The notes under the pieces: model-generated
The model's input: only the letters and a program-made list of their open reading frames with translations
What the model was told of the DNA's origin: nothing
Database searches by the model: none
Made by a program: the position numbers and the translations under genes
Assembly (NCBI RefSeq): GCF_003054175.1
Contig: NZ_QBKN01000012.1
Location: 1 to 64,000, forward strand
Direction of reading: 5' to 3'
Origin: Allosediminivita pacifica
GTDB taxonomy: Bacteria; Pseudomonadota; Alphaproteobacteria; Rhodobacterales; Rhodobacteraceae
DNA length: 64,000 nucleotides
Shown here: positions 7,256 through 15,804 of the stretch, in pieces
Layout of the letters: every line of letters begins with the position of its first letter
Numbering within the stretch: the first letter of the stretch is position 1

Positions 7256-8257
7256 TCAGGCTCCTTCCAGGGTCACATCGCCCAGTTTCACAGGCTGTCC
7301 CGTCACAACGCGCGTGAACTGATCCATATCCACGTTGCGTCCCGTGATGATCGTGGCGGTGGGGCCGGTGAGCGTGACCTTGCCGGCGATGATCGCCGCG
7401 TGGCCCACGGCGCAGGCCCCCTCGGCCACGACCCGATCCTCGCGGTAGAGCGCCGCGAGGCCGCGGTAGATCTCCTGTTCGGTCAGCAGGACGACCTCGT
7501 CGAGGAGGTCGCGGCAGAGGGCAAAGGTGTGGCGGTTCTTCAGGCCTATGCCGCCGCCGAGGCTGTCGGCGAGGGAGGCGACCTCGGTCACCTCGACCGG
7601 GTGGCCGGCCTTGAGGCTTTCAGCCATGGCGGCGCCGCGGTCCATGCTGATGCCGACGAGCCGGATGGATGGCTTGATGGTCTTGGCCGCCACGGCGATG
7701 CCAGCGGCGAGCCCGCCGCCCGACAGGGGGATCAGCAGAGTTTCGAGGTTCGGCAACTCTTGCAGAAGCTCGAGCCCAATGGTGCCCTGACCCGCGATGA
7801 CGTCCGGGTGATCGAAGGGGGGAATGTCGGTGCGACCGTCTTCCTCGACCATCTTGTCGGCGGCGCGCTGGGCGTCGTCCTGCGACCTGCCCTCACGGTG
7901 CACGGTCGCGCCCTGCGCCTCGATCGCGCGGACCTTCACATCGGGGACCAGCTCGGACAGGCAGACGGTGGCGGGGATGCCCATGCGGGCGGCGGCATAG
8001 GCCACGGCTGTGCCGTGATTGCCTGTGGAACAACAGACCACGCCGCGCTGCTGCTCTGCCTCGGTCAGTTGCGCCAGCGCATTTGCGGCGCCGCGCAGCT
8101 TGAAGGCGCCGCTGGGCTGGAGCATTTCGAGCTTAAGCCAGAGGGGCGCCTGCGGCGTCGAAAGCGCCGACCGGATGACCGGTGTTTCCACGGCAACGCC
8201 GCGAATGGCCTGCCGCGCGGCGAAGATGTCGGATAGATCGGGGTGCCGCTCTGTCAT
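7256..8257 (-). CDS. eutB: PLP-dependent threonine/hydroxyaspartate dehydratase family protein, EutB-like
   Basis: A 333-residue fold-type II PLP enzyme. The Schiff-base lysine is in PSGAFKLRGAANAL near residue 48. The Asn loop is CCSTGNHGTAVAYAA, and the phosphate-binding glycine loop is IPLSGGGLAAGIA near residue 175. It eliminates water from a beta-hydroxy amino acid to give an enamine/imine, which the adjacent EutC-type reductase could take over. This pairing is seen in hydroxyectoine clusters (EutB/EutC) and in the beta-hydroxyaspartate cycle (BhcB/BhcD). The ATG at 8257 follows GAGGAAAAAGG. It is the first gene of this operon; no eutA, TRAP transporter or usp gene lies upstream, where the FUSC gene begins. 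Confidence 0.78.
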   Translation of the reverse strand: MTERHPDLSDIFAARQAIRGVAVETPVIRSALSTPQAPLWLKLEMLQPSGAFKLRGAANALAQLTEAEQQRGVVCCSTGNHGTAVAYAAARMGIPATVCLSELVPDVKVRAIEAQGATVHREGRSQDDAQRAADKMVEEDGRTDIPPFDHPDVIAGQGTIGLELLQELPNLETLLIPLSGGGLAAGIAVAAKTIKPSIRLVGISMDRGAAMAESLKAGHPVEVTEVASLADSLGGGIGLKNRHTFALCRDLLDEVVLLTEQEIYRGLAALYREDRVVAEGACAVGHAAIIAGKVTLTGPTATIITGRNVDMDQFTRVVTGQPVKLGDVTLEGA

Positions 8258-8339
8258 GACGTGCCTTTTTCCTCGGGGCCTTTGAGCAAAGTCGTAGACC
8301 ACGTGCGGGCCGAGGCAAAGGGTTCGTCCGGAACAAGGT

Positions 8340-9473
8340 TCAGGCTCCGCGCGCCTTGTCGCTTTGGGCGACGAGATGATGACGGTCCTCTACGCTCGAC
8401 AGCAGAACCGCCACAACGATGCCGACGCAGGCACCCAGCATCGTGTCGAGGACGCGCTCGGGTGCCATTTGCGCACCGGAGGCCCCGGGCAGCGCGATAT
8501 AGCTCATGAGCAGGGCCGTCGGTGTCACGAAGAGCTGGCCGAGGGCATAGTTGGACCCGATCACCAGTTCAGTCGCGAGTTGCAGGGCGATGAGCGTGCC
8601 GATGGTCGCCCAGAGCGAGGGCTCCTGCACGAGGATCAGCCAGGCGAAGGCAGAGCCGACCAGCCCGCCGGCCATCCGTTGAAGCGCGCGATGCATGTTC
8701 GTGTGCAGCTGCGGGCCCTGCAGCACGACCATGGCGCCCATGGCCGCCCAGACCGGGTGGTCTGCCCCGAGCGCATGCGCGACAACTAGCGTCACCGCGG
8801 CGGCGACCACGATGCGCAGCGCGGCGATCACGCGATGTCCCACAGGTCGGCGTTGTTCGGTCGGGTATTCGGCGCCGCCGGGCAGATGCCTGAGGCGTTC
8901 GGTCACGATGCAGATGACAACGGCGAGCAGCCCCACGATGCCCGTGGCCGCCACCCGGGCAAGGACCTCGGCCCCGGAAGCGACGGGTGACAGTGCCGCG
9001 CCGCAGGCGAAGACGAACAATACGCCACCTGGCGGGCCGAACCGCCCCGTGACGGTGACAAAATAGATCGCTCCGCACACGAGAGAGATCAGCAGGATCT
9101 GGAGCGAAGGTGGCGCACCGTAAAGGCTTGCCATCGACATCCCCAAGACGACCAGGGTCTGCAAAAGCACCGCCATCACCACCACCAGGCTGCGCCCTCC
9201 GCGTGGCTGGAAGCGGCCGAAGAGGGCGGGAAGCGCACCGAGCGCAGCGAAGCCGATCAGGTCGGCACGCGGTGACAGCGTGACGACGGGCAAGGCGATC
9301 GCGACGGTTAGACCGGCCTGAAAGCCAGCAACCAGTGAGCTGCGAAGATAGGGCTGACGCGAGAGCGCGAGGCTGTCCCGCAGATTTCGAGGGTGGATAA
9401 GGTGGCGTGCGACGTCGATGCGGCCGGTGCCGTTCAGCGAGGGGGCGTTGTTGGGCTCGGAGGTCATGGTCAC
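8340..9473 (-). CDS. FUSC-family (aromatic acid exporter-like) inner-membrane protein
   Basis: A 377-residue membrane protein. It has two hydrophobic clusters of about five to six segments each (residues 48-190 and 215-355), separated by a short cytoplasmic link rich in charged residues (TERLRHLPGGAEYPTEQRRP). The second cluster contains the FUSC signature region ALGADHPVWAAMGAMVVLQGP. The family includes AaeB/YccS exporters. The chosen GTG start at 9473 overlaps the MarR stop; an ATG two codons later is equally possible. Coupling to a MarR repressor suggests induction by, and export of, an aromatic or organic acid. The substrate is unknown. Confidence 0.8.
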   Translation of the reverse strand: MTMTSEPNNAPSLNGTGRIDVARHLIHPRNLRDSLALSRQPYLRSSLVAGFQAGLTVAIALPVVTLSPRADLIGFAALGALPALFGRFQPRGGRSLVVVMAVLLQTLVVLGMSMASLYGAPPSLQILLISLVCGAIYFVTVTGRFGPPGGVLFVFACGAALSPVASGAEVLARVAATGIVGLLAVVICIVTERLRHLPGGAEYPTEQRRPVGHRVIAALRIVVAAAVTLVVAHALGADHPVWAAMGAMVVLQGPQLHTNMHRALQRMAGGLVGSAFAWLILVQEPSLWATIGTLIALQLATELVIGSNYALGQLFVTPTALLMSYIALPGASGAQMAPERVLDTMLGACVGIVVAVLLSSVEDRHHLVAQSDKARGA

Positions 9474-9934
9474 GTTTGCAGGTCTTCTCTTGCGTTGAGG
9501 TCGTCGAGCCGCTGCTCGATCCGCTCGAAGCGTTCCAGGATCTGGCCGATCTCGTTGTCGCTCAGGTCGGCCAAGAGCACGGCCTCGGCGCGGGTGAGCT
9601 CATCTCGGATCTGCGCAACGCGGGCCTGACCGTCCCGGGTCAGGTGAATGCGTCGCGTGCGACCGTCCGCGGGGTCGGGGCGGCGTTCGACAAGGTCCTG
9701 GCGCGCGAGGATGTCGATCACGCGTACGAGGCTCGATCCGTCGACACCGACCAACGCGGCGAGATCCTTCTGGCTGAGACCGCCGCCGGTTTCGTCAAGG
9801 TGCACAAGAGGCACCCAGGTGGCGTCGGTCAGCCCGGCCTCGGCCAGTCGCGCGTCGAGCGCGCGGCGCCATCGGCGGGCCAGGAGTGCGAAGCGAATCC
9901 CGAAACGGGCGCGGGGGGAGGGTGGCTGGGGCAT
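9470..9934 (-). CDS. MarR-family transcriptional regulator
   Basis: A 154-residue MarR protein. The winged helix-turn-helix spans roughly residues 40-110 (LSQKDLAALVGVDGSSLVRVIDILARQDLVERR, wing DGRTRRIHLT). Long helices at both ends form the dimer. It is the first gene of a two-gene operon with the FUSC permease, sharing a 4-nt GTGA junction. A near-perfect 21-bp palindrome lies 22-42 nt upstream of its start, so autorepression relieved by a small aromatic ligand is the likely mode. Confidence 0.88.
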   Translation of the reverse strand: MPQPPSPRARFGIRFALLARRWRRALDARLAEAGLTDATWVPLVHLDETGGGLSQKDLAALVGVDGSSLVRVIDILARQDLVERRPDPADGRTRRIHLTRDGQARVAQIRDELTRAEAVLLADLSDNEIGQILERFERIEQRLDDLNAREDLQT

Positions 9935-9955
9935 CGGGGCGAGATACCTGATTTA

Positions 9956-9976
9956 AATTTGATTGCAATTCAAATT
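9956..9976. promoter_or_regulatory. MarR-type operator palindrome
   Basis: A 21-bp AT-rich dyad has arms AATTTGA and TCAAATT around a TTGCAAT centre at about 9966. It stands out sharply from the GC-rich surroundings. It lies between the marR-FUSC start (9934) and the divergent transglutaminase-like gene, so it could control both. Confidence 0.65.
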
Positions 9977-10131
9977 ACATTGGAGTGTTATCTCCGGACC
10001 GGTTTCTGCGCTTTTGCCCTGTCGCAGCATCGGGCCGCGGGTGTAGGAAGGGCCGCAGTTTTTCAAGCGACCGACGTAGGGGCGTTGGGCCGTCGATGGT
10101 CCTGGCGATCCCCGCACGAACGAGGAATTCC

Positions 10132-11229
10132 ATGACCTTCACCCGACGCACCGCACTGAAACTCGGCGTGGCTGCCACGGCTCTTGCCGCCGCGCCGCGC
10201 CTTGCCCTTGCTGCATTCGCGCCTCAGCCGAGCGGCTGGCGCCGGTTCGAACTGACGACGCGAGTCGCGGTTCCGCGCAACGGCAAGACGGTCGAGGTCT
10301 GGGTTCCGGTGCCCGCTGTCACTGCAGGGGACTGGATGCGCGCCGGCGAAACCAGCTGGGAGACGGACGCCGAAGAGGTCACGCTGCGCACCGACGAGGC
10401 CTCTGGCGCCCGCTACGTCCACGCGGTCTGGCCCGAGGGTGAGGGGGACGCCGTTCTGGAGGTGGTCTCGACCGCTGCCGCGCAGGACCGCTCGACCGAT
10501 TTCAGTGCAACGGGCAACGTCGAGCCGCTGACGGAGGAGGAGCGGGCGCGCTTCACCTCGGCGACCGAACTTCTGCCGCTGGACGGGATCGTCCAGGAGA
10601 CCGCGCAGAGCATCGTCGGCGATGTCGAGGACGACACCGAAAAGGCGCGGCTCATCTACGACTGGGTTGTGGAAAGCACCGAGCGCAACCCCGAGACGCG
10701 CGGCTGCGGTCTCGGCGATATCGCCTCGATGCTGCAGATGGGCGACCTGACCGGCAAGTGCGCGGATCTCAATGCGCTCTACGTCGGGCTTGCCCGGGCC
10801 GCCGGACTGCCGGCGCGTGACGTCTACGGCTTGCGGGTGGCGCCTTCGGAGTTTGGCTACAAGAGCCTTGGGGCAGGGTCTTCGGACGTCACAAAGGCGC
10901 AGCATTGCCGTGCCGAGGTCTACCTCGATGATCATGGCTGGATCCCGGTCGATCCGGCCGACGTGCGCAAGGTCGTGCTCGAAGAGCCGCCGAAGACGCT
11001 GCAGCTTGGCGATCCGGAGGTTCAGGCGGTGCGCGAAGGGCTGTTCGGTGCTTGGGAAGGCAACTGGATCGGCTACAACTTTGCTCACGACGTGTCGCTA
11101 CAGGGTATGGAACGCGAGCAGATCCCGTTCCTGATGTACCCGATGGCCGAGGTCGGTGGGCAGGAGCTCGACGAACTCGACCCGCAGAACTTCGTCTACA
11201 CCATCACGGCGCGAGAGTTGACCGCCTGA
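10132..11229 (+). CDS. Tat-exported transglutaminase-like (cysteine protease fold) protein
   Basis: A 365-residue protein. It starts with a Tat signal peptide (TRRTALKLG, then a hydrophobic stretch to about residue 30). The transglutaminase-like core has a candidate catalytic Cys in TGKCADLNALYVGLARAAGLPAR near residue 208. The His (AQHCRAEVYLDDHGW) and Asp (IPVDPAD) follow about 55-70 residues later, giving the Cys-His-Asp order. Such periplasmic proteins may act as peptidases or amidases; substrates are generally unknown. The ATG at 10132 was chosen because GAGGAA precedes it and the Tat signal begins there. The gene stands alone, divergent from the MarR gene, and ends at a strong hairpin. 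Confidence 0.85.
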   Translation: MTFTRRTALKLGVAATALAAAPRLALAAFAPQPSGWRRFELTTRVAVPRNGKTVEVWVPVPAVTAGDWMRAGETSWETDAEEVTLRTDEASGARYVHAVWPEGEGDAVLEVVSTAAAQDRSTDFSATGNVEPLTEEERARFTSATELLPLDGIVQETAQSIVGDVEDDTEKARLIYDWVVESTERNPETRGCGLGDIASMLQMGDLTGKCADLNALYVGLARAAGLPARDVYGLRVAPSEFGYKSLGAGSSDVTKAQHCRAEVYLDDHGWIPVDPADVRKVVLEEPPKTLQLGDPEVQAVREGLFGAWEGNWIGYNFAHDVSLQGMEREQIPFLMYPMAEVGGQELDELDPQNFVYTITARELTA

Positions 11230-11259
11230 CCGGCAAGACTGCCTCCAGGTAGTCAATCG

Positions 11260-11283
11260 ACCGGTGGCCTTCGGGCCGCCGGT
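11260..11283. terminator. Hairpin terminator with TTCG tetraloop
   Basis: ACCGGTGGCC-TTCG-GGCCGCCGGT forms a 10-bp stem with one wobble pair and a very stable UUCG loop, followed by TTTGCGTTT. It lies between convergent genes and probably serves both. Confidence 0.7.
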
Positions 11284-11313
11284 TTGCGTTTCCGGTCCTG
11301 CCAGATGACCTCA

Positions 11314-11619
11314 CTAGTTTTTCCGCGACAAGCGCCGGGCGTTGGCGCGGGCGGTGGTCCCGATCGGGCGCATGCCTGCAAGCGTCGCGGCAGCAAGGCC
11401 CTGGTTGCGCATCAGCGCCATTGAGGACTTTTCGACCGCCCTTGCGAACGCCGCAGGTTTTTCGAGCATCATGCGGCTGGCTTCATCGGGTCTCATGGTT
11501 CCCATCGCCATCTGCATCATGCGGATCTGCATGACTGTTCCCGTGGCGACCATCATCTGCGTGCCGGTGAGGGCCGTTTTCTGCCAGACCTCGGCGGCAC
11601 GGAACATCTCTTTGAACAT
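11314..11619 (-). CDS. Small phasin-like ('antifreeze'-annotated) helical protein
   Basis: A 101-residue, methionine- and alanine-rich all-helical protein (QIRMMQMAMGTMRPDEASRMM, then EKPAAFARAVEKSSMALM) with a basic tail ARANARRLSRKN. Proteins of this pattern recur in Rhodobacteraceae, often labelled antifreeze or phasin-like, and probably coat polyhydroxyalkanoate granules. The ATG at 11619 follows GGAGGGAAAC; an upstream in-frame ATG at 11721 lacks a ribosome site. It follows the sugar locus in the same direction but is probably independent. Function is inferred from composition and similarity to that family. Confidence 0.6.
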   Translation of the reverse strand: MFKEMFRAAEVWQKTALTGTQMMVATGTVMQIRMMQMAMGTMRPDEASRMMLEKPAAFARAVEKSSMALMRNQGLAAATLAGMRPIGTTARANARRLSRKN

Positions 11620-11743
11620 TCGATCAGTTTCCCTCCGAAATCGCCGGGCAGAAAGACGCCCGCCGATGACAAGCATCGGCGGGCGGTCTAGGTTCCGCAA
11701 TCCTGTTCGTTCCGTCGACAAGGCGCGTAGGTGCCCCTGCGGA

Positions 11744-12490
11744 TCAGGACAGGTCGCGTACCCAGATGTTGCGATAGGCCACGTCCGCGTCGTGATCCTG
11801 AAGCATGATCGGCGCGCAACCGTGCGCCTCGTCGTAGCTCGGGGCGCCGATCCAGACGGTCTTGCCCTGGATTTCGACGTGGTTCTGGACGACGACGCCG
11901 TTGTGAAGGACCGTGACGTGAGCCGGTTCGCGCACGCGGTCGTCCGAGCCGAACTCGGGCGCGGTGTAGATGATGTCGTAGCTCTGCCATTCGCCCGGCG
12001 GGCGCGAGGCGTTCACGAGCGGGATGTGCTGCTTGTAGATAGAGGCGGCCTGGCCGTTGGCGTAGGTCGGGTTGTCGTAGCTGTCGAGCACCTGCACCTC
12101 GTAGCGCTCCTGCAGGAAGACGCCCGAGTTCCCGCGATCCTGCCCGTCGTAACCCTCGGTCTCGGAAGGAGCGCGCCATTCGATGTGGAGCTGTACATCG
12201 CAGAAATCCTGCGTGGTCCGGATCGCGCCGCTGCCGCGGTTCACACGCATGATCCCGTCCTCGACGGTCCATTCCGCGGGCCCGCCTTCGACGCTTTCCC
12301 ATGCGTCGAGATTCTCGCCACCGAAGAGCACGGTGGCATCCGAGGGTACGCCCGCGGCAGGGGCCTCGATCCTGGCGGGCACAGGGCCGTCCAGTTCGGT
12401 CACCTGCGATCGCTGGGCGTCGGTCATTTCCTGGGCTGCGGCGGGCGTGGCAAGCGCCAGCGTGGCCAGAATGGTCATCGTCCGTCTCAT
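11744..12490 (-). CDS. Exported DUF1080 / 3-keto-disaccharide hydrolase-domain protein
   Basis: A 248-residue protein with a Sec signal peptide (MRRTMTILATLALATPAAAQ). One DUF1080 beta-jelly-roll follows, recognisable by TVLFGGENLDAWES, EWTVEDGIMRV, LHIEWRAPSE, QDRGNSGVFLQERYEVQVLDSY and RPPGEWQSYDIIYTAP. The Pfam family is now named 3-keto-disaccharide hydrolase: it cleaves glycosides already oxidised at C3. It is the last gene of the long minus-strand sugar operon, 57 nt after the Tat subunit gene, so a periplasmic 3-keto-glycoside made by the GMC dehydrogenase upstream is the natural substrate. The strong GGAGGAGA site fixes the start. Actual activity on this substrate is inferred. Confidence 0.85.
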   Translation of the reverse strand: MRRTMTILATLALATPAAAQEMTDAQRSQVTELDGPVPARIEAPAAGVPSDATVLFGGENLDAWESVEGGPAEWTVEDGIMRVNRGSGAIRTTQDFCDVQLHIEWRAPSETEGYDGQDRGNSGVFLQERYEVQVLDSYDNPTYANGQAASIYKQHIPLVNASRPPGEWQSYDIIYTAPEFGSDDRVREPAHVTVLHNGVVVQNHVEIQGKTVWIGAPSYDEAHGCAPIMLQDHDADVAYRNIWVRDLS

Positions 12491-12547
12491 GGTCTGTCTC
12501 CTCCCATTTTCAAGCAGGGGGCGCCGGTGGTCCAGCGCCCGGTCGGT

Positions 12548-13111
12548 TCAGGTCGCCCAGGCGGGCTCGCCGTTGTAGTCGACGTCGCCATCGAAGCGGC
12601 CCGGCACCTGAACGTAGCGAAGCACCTCGGTGCCGCCGACTTCGGAGGTGAAGAAGGCGAAGATGACGAGCTGCTTCATCATGGTGAACCAGTGCAGATC
12701 GCCGGGCCCCGCCTCTTCACCAGCCGAAGCCGCGACGATCTTGGCGGCCTGGTCGAGGTCATCGACGAAGGCGCGGCGCTGGCTGTCGGTGAGGTTCGCG
12801 AAATCGGTGCCGTAGACCATCTGGGTGCGTTCGCGCAGGTCCTTCAGGCCCTCGCGGAACAGCGCCTGCTGGTCGTCATCGTAGCAGTCGGACACGTACT
12901 GCGTGATGAACGGGCCGACGTCGGCATCCTTTGCGCCGGGCGTGTCCGTCGCGGGAAGGATCGTCTCGCCAAGCTCGTTCAGCAGGGCGCCATCTTCGGC
13001 GGTGAAGAGGTTCTTGCCGGTTTCGGTGGGCTCGTAGGCGCGAACGGTGCCGGCGATGAAAGCGGTCCCCGTTGCCGCCGCGATCATCTGGAGAAGCTGT
13101 CTGCGGTTCAT
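12548..13111 (-). CDS. Gluconate 2-dehydrogenase subunit 3-family protein (Tat-targeted partner of the GMC enzyme)
   Basis: A 187-residue protein with a Tat signal (NRRQLLQMIAAATGTAFIAG). A gluconate-2-DH subunit 3 domain follows (FTAEDGALLNELGETILPATDTPGAKDADV, and FTMMKQLVIFAFFTSEVGGTEVLRY near the C-terminus). In the family this small subunit carries the Tat signal for the folded flavoprotein, which has none of its own. The start overlaps the GMC stop (TGATG), so the two are coupled. It is about 45 residues shorter than its paralogue encoded at 54.2 kb. Confidence 0.85.
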   Translation of the reverse strand: MNRRQLLQMIAAATGTAFIAGTVRAYEPTETGKNLFTAEDGALLNELGETILPATDTPGAKDADVGPFITQYVSDCYDDDQQALFREGLKDLRERTQMVYGTDFANLTDSQRRAFVDDLDQAAKIVAASAGEEAGPGDLHWFTMMKQLVIFAFFTSEVGGTEVLRYVQVPGRFDGDVDYNGEPAWAT

Positions 13112-14799
13112 CAGAGGTTTCCTTTCTTCAGTTCCGACACGGCGTAATCGGCGGCCCGCGCGGTCAGCGCCATGTATGTGAGCGAAGGATTCACGCAGGA
13201 GGACGACGTCATGCAGGCGCCGTCGGTGACGAAGACGTTCGGCGCGTCCCAGACCTGGTTGTGGGCGTTCAGCACGCTGGTTTCTGGGTCGCGCCCCATG
13301 CGCGCGGTGCCCATTTCGTGGATGCCCATGCCGGGCGCATAGCCCCAGTCGAAGCCTTGGACATCGGAGCCGCCCGCAGCCGAAAGCATCTCGACCGCGT
13401 CGGCGCGCATGTCCTTGCGCATCATCTCTTCATTCTCGCCGATCTCGACCGAGAACTTCAGGACCGGTAGCCCCCAGGCGTCGGTGACGTGGGGATCGAG
13501 TGCGATGTGGTTCTCGTGGGCGGGAAGCATCTCGCCGAAGGCGAGCATCATCATGCTCCATTGGCCGGGCTTGGAGAGGGCCTCTTTCAGGCCTTCCCCG
13601 GTGCCGAGTTCGGCGACGGATCGATCCCAGCCATCGCGGCTGGCCGAGCCCTGATAGCCGAAGCCGCGGACGTAGTCGCGCGTGTCGGCGCCCCAATTGC
13701 GGTAGCGGGGCATGTAGTAGCCCGTGGGACGGCGGCCAAAATAGTACTTGTCCTCGAAGCCCTCGATGGTGGCGGTGGCGCCGGTGCGGAAGTGGTGGTC
13801 CATCACGTTGTGGCCAAGCTCGCCCGAGGACGACCCGAGACCGCCCTCCCAGACATCGGTGGCGGAGTTCATGAGAATCCAGGTCGAATTGAAGGTCGAC
13901 GCGTTCAGGAAGATCACGTCGGCGGTGTATTCATAGGTCTGGTTGGTCTCGGCATCGATGACCTCGACGCCGGTGGCGCGCTTGTTGTCGCGGTCGTACA
14001 TGACCTGCCGCACGATCGAATGCGGGCGCAGGGTGAGGTTACCGGTGGCCATGGCGGCGGGCAGTGTCGAGGACTGGGTCGAGAAATAGGCGCCGTAGGG
14101 GCAGCCGAGCCAGCACTTGTCGCGATACTGGCAGGCGCTGCGGCCCTCGTCCGGCTTGGCCTCGGTCATGTTGGACATCCGCGCATTGATGAGATGGCGC
14201 GTGCCCTCGAACTCGCTGGCGAGCCGCTCGGAGACCGTCTTTTCCACGATGTTCAGCGGGATCGGGGGCTGGAAGTTGCCGTCGGGCAGCACGTCGAGCC
14301 CGTCCCGGTTGCCCGAGATGCCGGCATGGCCCTCGACGTAGTCGTACCATGGGGCAAGGTCGTCGTAGCGGATCGGCCAGTCGACGGCGATGCCCTCTTC
14401 GGCGTTTGCCTCGAAATCCTTCGGGTTCCAGCGATAGCTGTGCCGTCCCCAGAGCAGGGAACGCCCGCCCACGTGGTAGCCGCGGAACCAGTCGAAGCGC
14501 TTTTCCTCGGTGTAGGGGTTCTTCTGCTCGTCGGCCCACATGCCGTTGGTCGGCTCGTTGAGCGGGTAGTCGCGGCTGAGGGTCGGGTGCTTCTCGACCA
14601 TCTCGCGGGTGGCTTCACCGCGGTGAGGGTAGTCCCAGGCCTCTTTCTGGGCGTTGGTATAGTCGGTGATGTGCTCGATGTTGCGGCCGCGTTCGAGCAG
14701 CAGCACCTTGAGCCCCTTCTCGGTCAGTTCCTTGGCGGCCCAGCCACCACTGATGCCGGACCCCACGACGATCGCGTCGTAGTGCATTTCGTCAGCCAT
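13111..14799 (-). CDS. GMC-family FAD-dependent glycoside/sugar dehydrogenase (3-dehydrogenase candidate)
   Basis: A 562-residue GMC oxidoreductase. The FAD-binding Rossmann motif VVGSGISGGWAAKEL is near residue 10. The second GMC motif is GGRSLLWGRHSYRW near residue 112. A cysteine cluster C-x5-C-x3-C occurs in SACQYRDKCWLGCPYG, which in related FAD-glucose dehydrogenases holds a [3Fe-4S] cluster. The C-terminal catalytic region includes GIHEMGTARMG and SSSCVNPSLTYMALTARAAD. It has no signal peptide, so export must be by riding with the Tat subunit. Together with the DUF1080 protein it fits a periplasmic glucoside 3-dehydrogenase. No cytochrome c electron acceptor is encoded in this operon. 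Confidence 0.85.
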   Translation of the reverse strand: MADEMHYDAIVVGSGISGGWAAKELTEKGLKVLLLERGRNIEHITDYTNAQKEAWDYPHRGEATREMVEKHPTLSRDYPLNEPTNGMWADEQKNPYTEEKRFDWFRGYHVGGRSLLWGRHSYRWNPKDFEANAEEGIAVDWPIRYDDLAPWYDYVEGHAGISGNRDGLDVLPDGNFQPPIPLNIVEKTVSERLASEFEGTRHLINARMSNMTEAKPDEGRSACQYRDKCWLGCPYGAYFSTQSSTLPAAMATGNLTLRPHSIVRQVMYDRDNKRATGVEVIDAETNQTYEYTADVIFLNASTFNSTWILMNSATDVWEGGLGSSSGELGHNVMDHHFRTGATATIEGFEDKYYFGRRPTGYYMPRYRNWGADTRDYVRGFGYQGSASRDGWDRSVAELGTGEGLKEALSKPGQWSMMMLAFGEMLPAHENHIALDPHVTDAWGLPVLKFSVEIGENEEMMRKDMRADAVEMLSAAGGSDVQGFDWGYAPGMGIHEMGTARMGRDPETSVLNAHNQVWDAPNVFVTDGACMTSSSCVNPSLTYMALTARAADYAVSELKKGNL

Positions 14800-14833
14800 T
14801 GTTGTCTCCTCCTCTGGCACAAAGCTGGATGTC

Positions 14834-15712
14834 TCAGACGGTGCAGATCTCCACCGCGTCGCGAAGCGCGTCGCCGGCTGTCTGCATGTCTGCTGCACTG
14901 GGAATGAATTCCTGCGCGAGGTAGCCGTCGAAGCCGGTCTCCTGGATCGCGCGCACGATGGCGGGATAGCGCAGCTCCTGGTCCTCGCCGATCTCGTGGC
15001 GGCCGGGAACGCCGGCGGTGTGATAGTGGCCGAAGCAGTCGCCATGATCCCGGATCGTACGGATCACGTCGCCCTCCATGATCTGCATGTGATAGATGTC
15101 GTAGAGCAGGCGGAAATTCTCGGAGCCGAGGCGGTTGCACAGCTCGACACCCCAGGGCGAGTTGTCCGCCATGTAGCCGGGGTGATCGACCTTGGAGTTC
15201 AGCAGCTCCATCTGCAGCACGACGCCGCGCTGTTCGGCCCGCCGGAGAATGCGCTTGATGCCCGCCTCCGCGTTGACGAGACCCTTGCCGGGATCGATGC
15301 CGCGGCCGTTGCCGCTGAACAGGATCAGGTTGCGGTAGCCTGCCTCTGCCACAAGGTCGATGTGGCGTTCGTAGCTCTGCACGAGGGCATCATGAAATTG
15401 CGGATCGGCAAAGCCGTCGGTGAGATTGGGTTCGGCGCTGTTGCACATGGAGCTGTCGAGCCCGGCGTTCCGGAGTACGTGCCAGTCCTCCGGTCCCACG
15501 AGGTCGATGGCCTGCATGCCGATGTCGCTGGCCAGATTGCACAGCTCGGGCAGTGGCATGTCCCCGAATGTCCACCGGGCGACGGAGTGCCTGACACGGT
15601 TGCCGGAGGGCCCCTCGGGCGACTGTGCTCTTGTGGCACCTGCCCGTGCCACCGCGACGCCGGCCAGTGTGCCCAAGGCAAGCTGGCGGCGCGTGATCGT
15701 TGACCTGTCCAT
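14834..15712 (-). CDS. Tat-exported TIM-barrel isomerase/lyase (hydroxypyruvate isomerase-like)
   Basis: A 292-residue protein. It has a Tat signal (TITRRQLALGTLAGVAVARA) followed by a xylose isomerase-like TIM barrel. Visible metal/substrate strands include MQMELLNSKVDHPGY, FRLLYDIYHMQIMEGD, GHYHTAGVPGRHEIG and DGYLAQEFIP, the pattern of the hydroxypyruvate isomerase branch. Annotated relatives are cytoplasmic, so the Tat signal is notable. In 3-keto-glycoside pathways, TIM-barrel proteins of this superfamily act as beta-elimination lyases or ketose isomerases; that role is my inference. The ATG at 15712 was chosen as it begins the Tat signal. The GMC gene follows after 34 nt. Confidence 0.8.
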   Translation of the reverse strand: MDRSTITRRQLALGTLAGVAVARAGATRAQSPEGPSGNRVRHSVARWTFGDMPLPELCNLASDIGMQAIDLVGPEDWHVLRNAGLDSSMCNSAEPNLTDGFADPQFHDALVQSYERHIDLVAEAGYRNLILFSGNGRGIDPGKGLVNAEAGIKRILRRAEQRGVVLQMELLNSKVDHPGYMADNSPWGVELCNRLGSENFRLLYDIYHMQIMEGDVIRTIRDHGDCFGHYHTAGVPGRHEIGEDQELRYPAIVRAIQETGFDGYLAQEFIPSAADMQTAGDALRDAVEICTV

Positions 15713-15804
15713 GATGTCCTCCCTTGGTTGCCGGCGCACCTCCTCCGTGCACCGTCCCGAAAAGCGCGGGACGGCCGAAGCCGGCATTGTCGTGTCGGGG
15801 TGCA

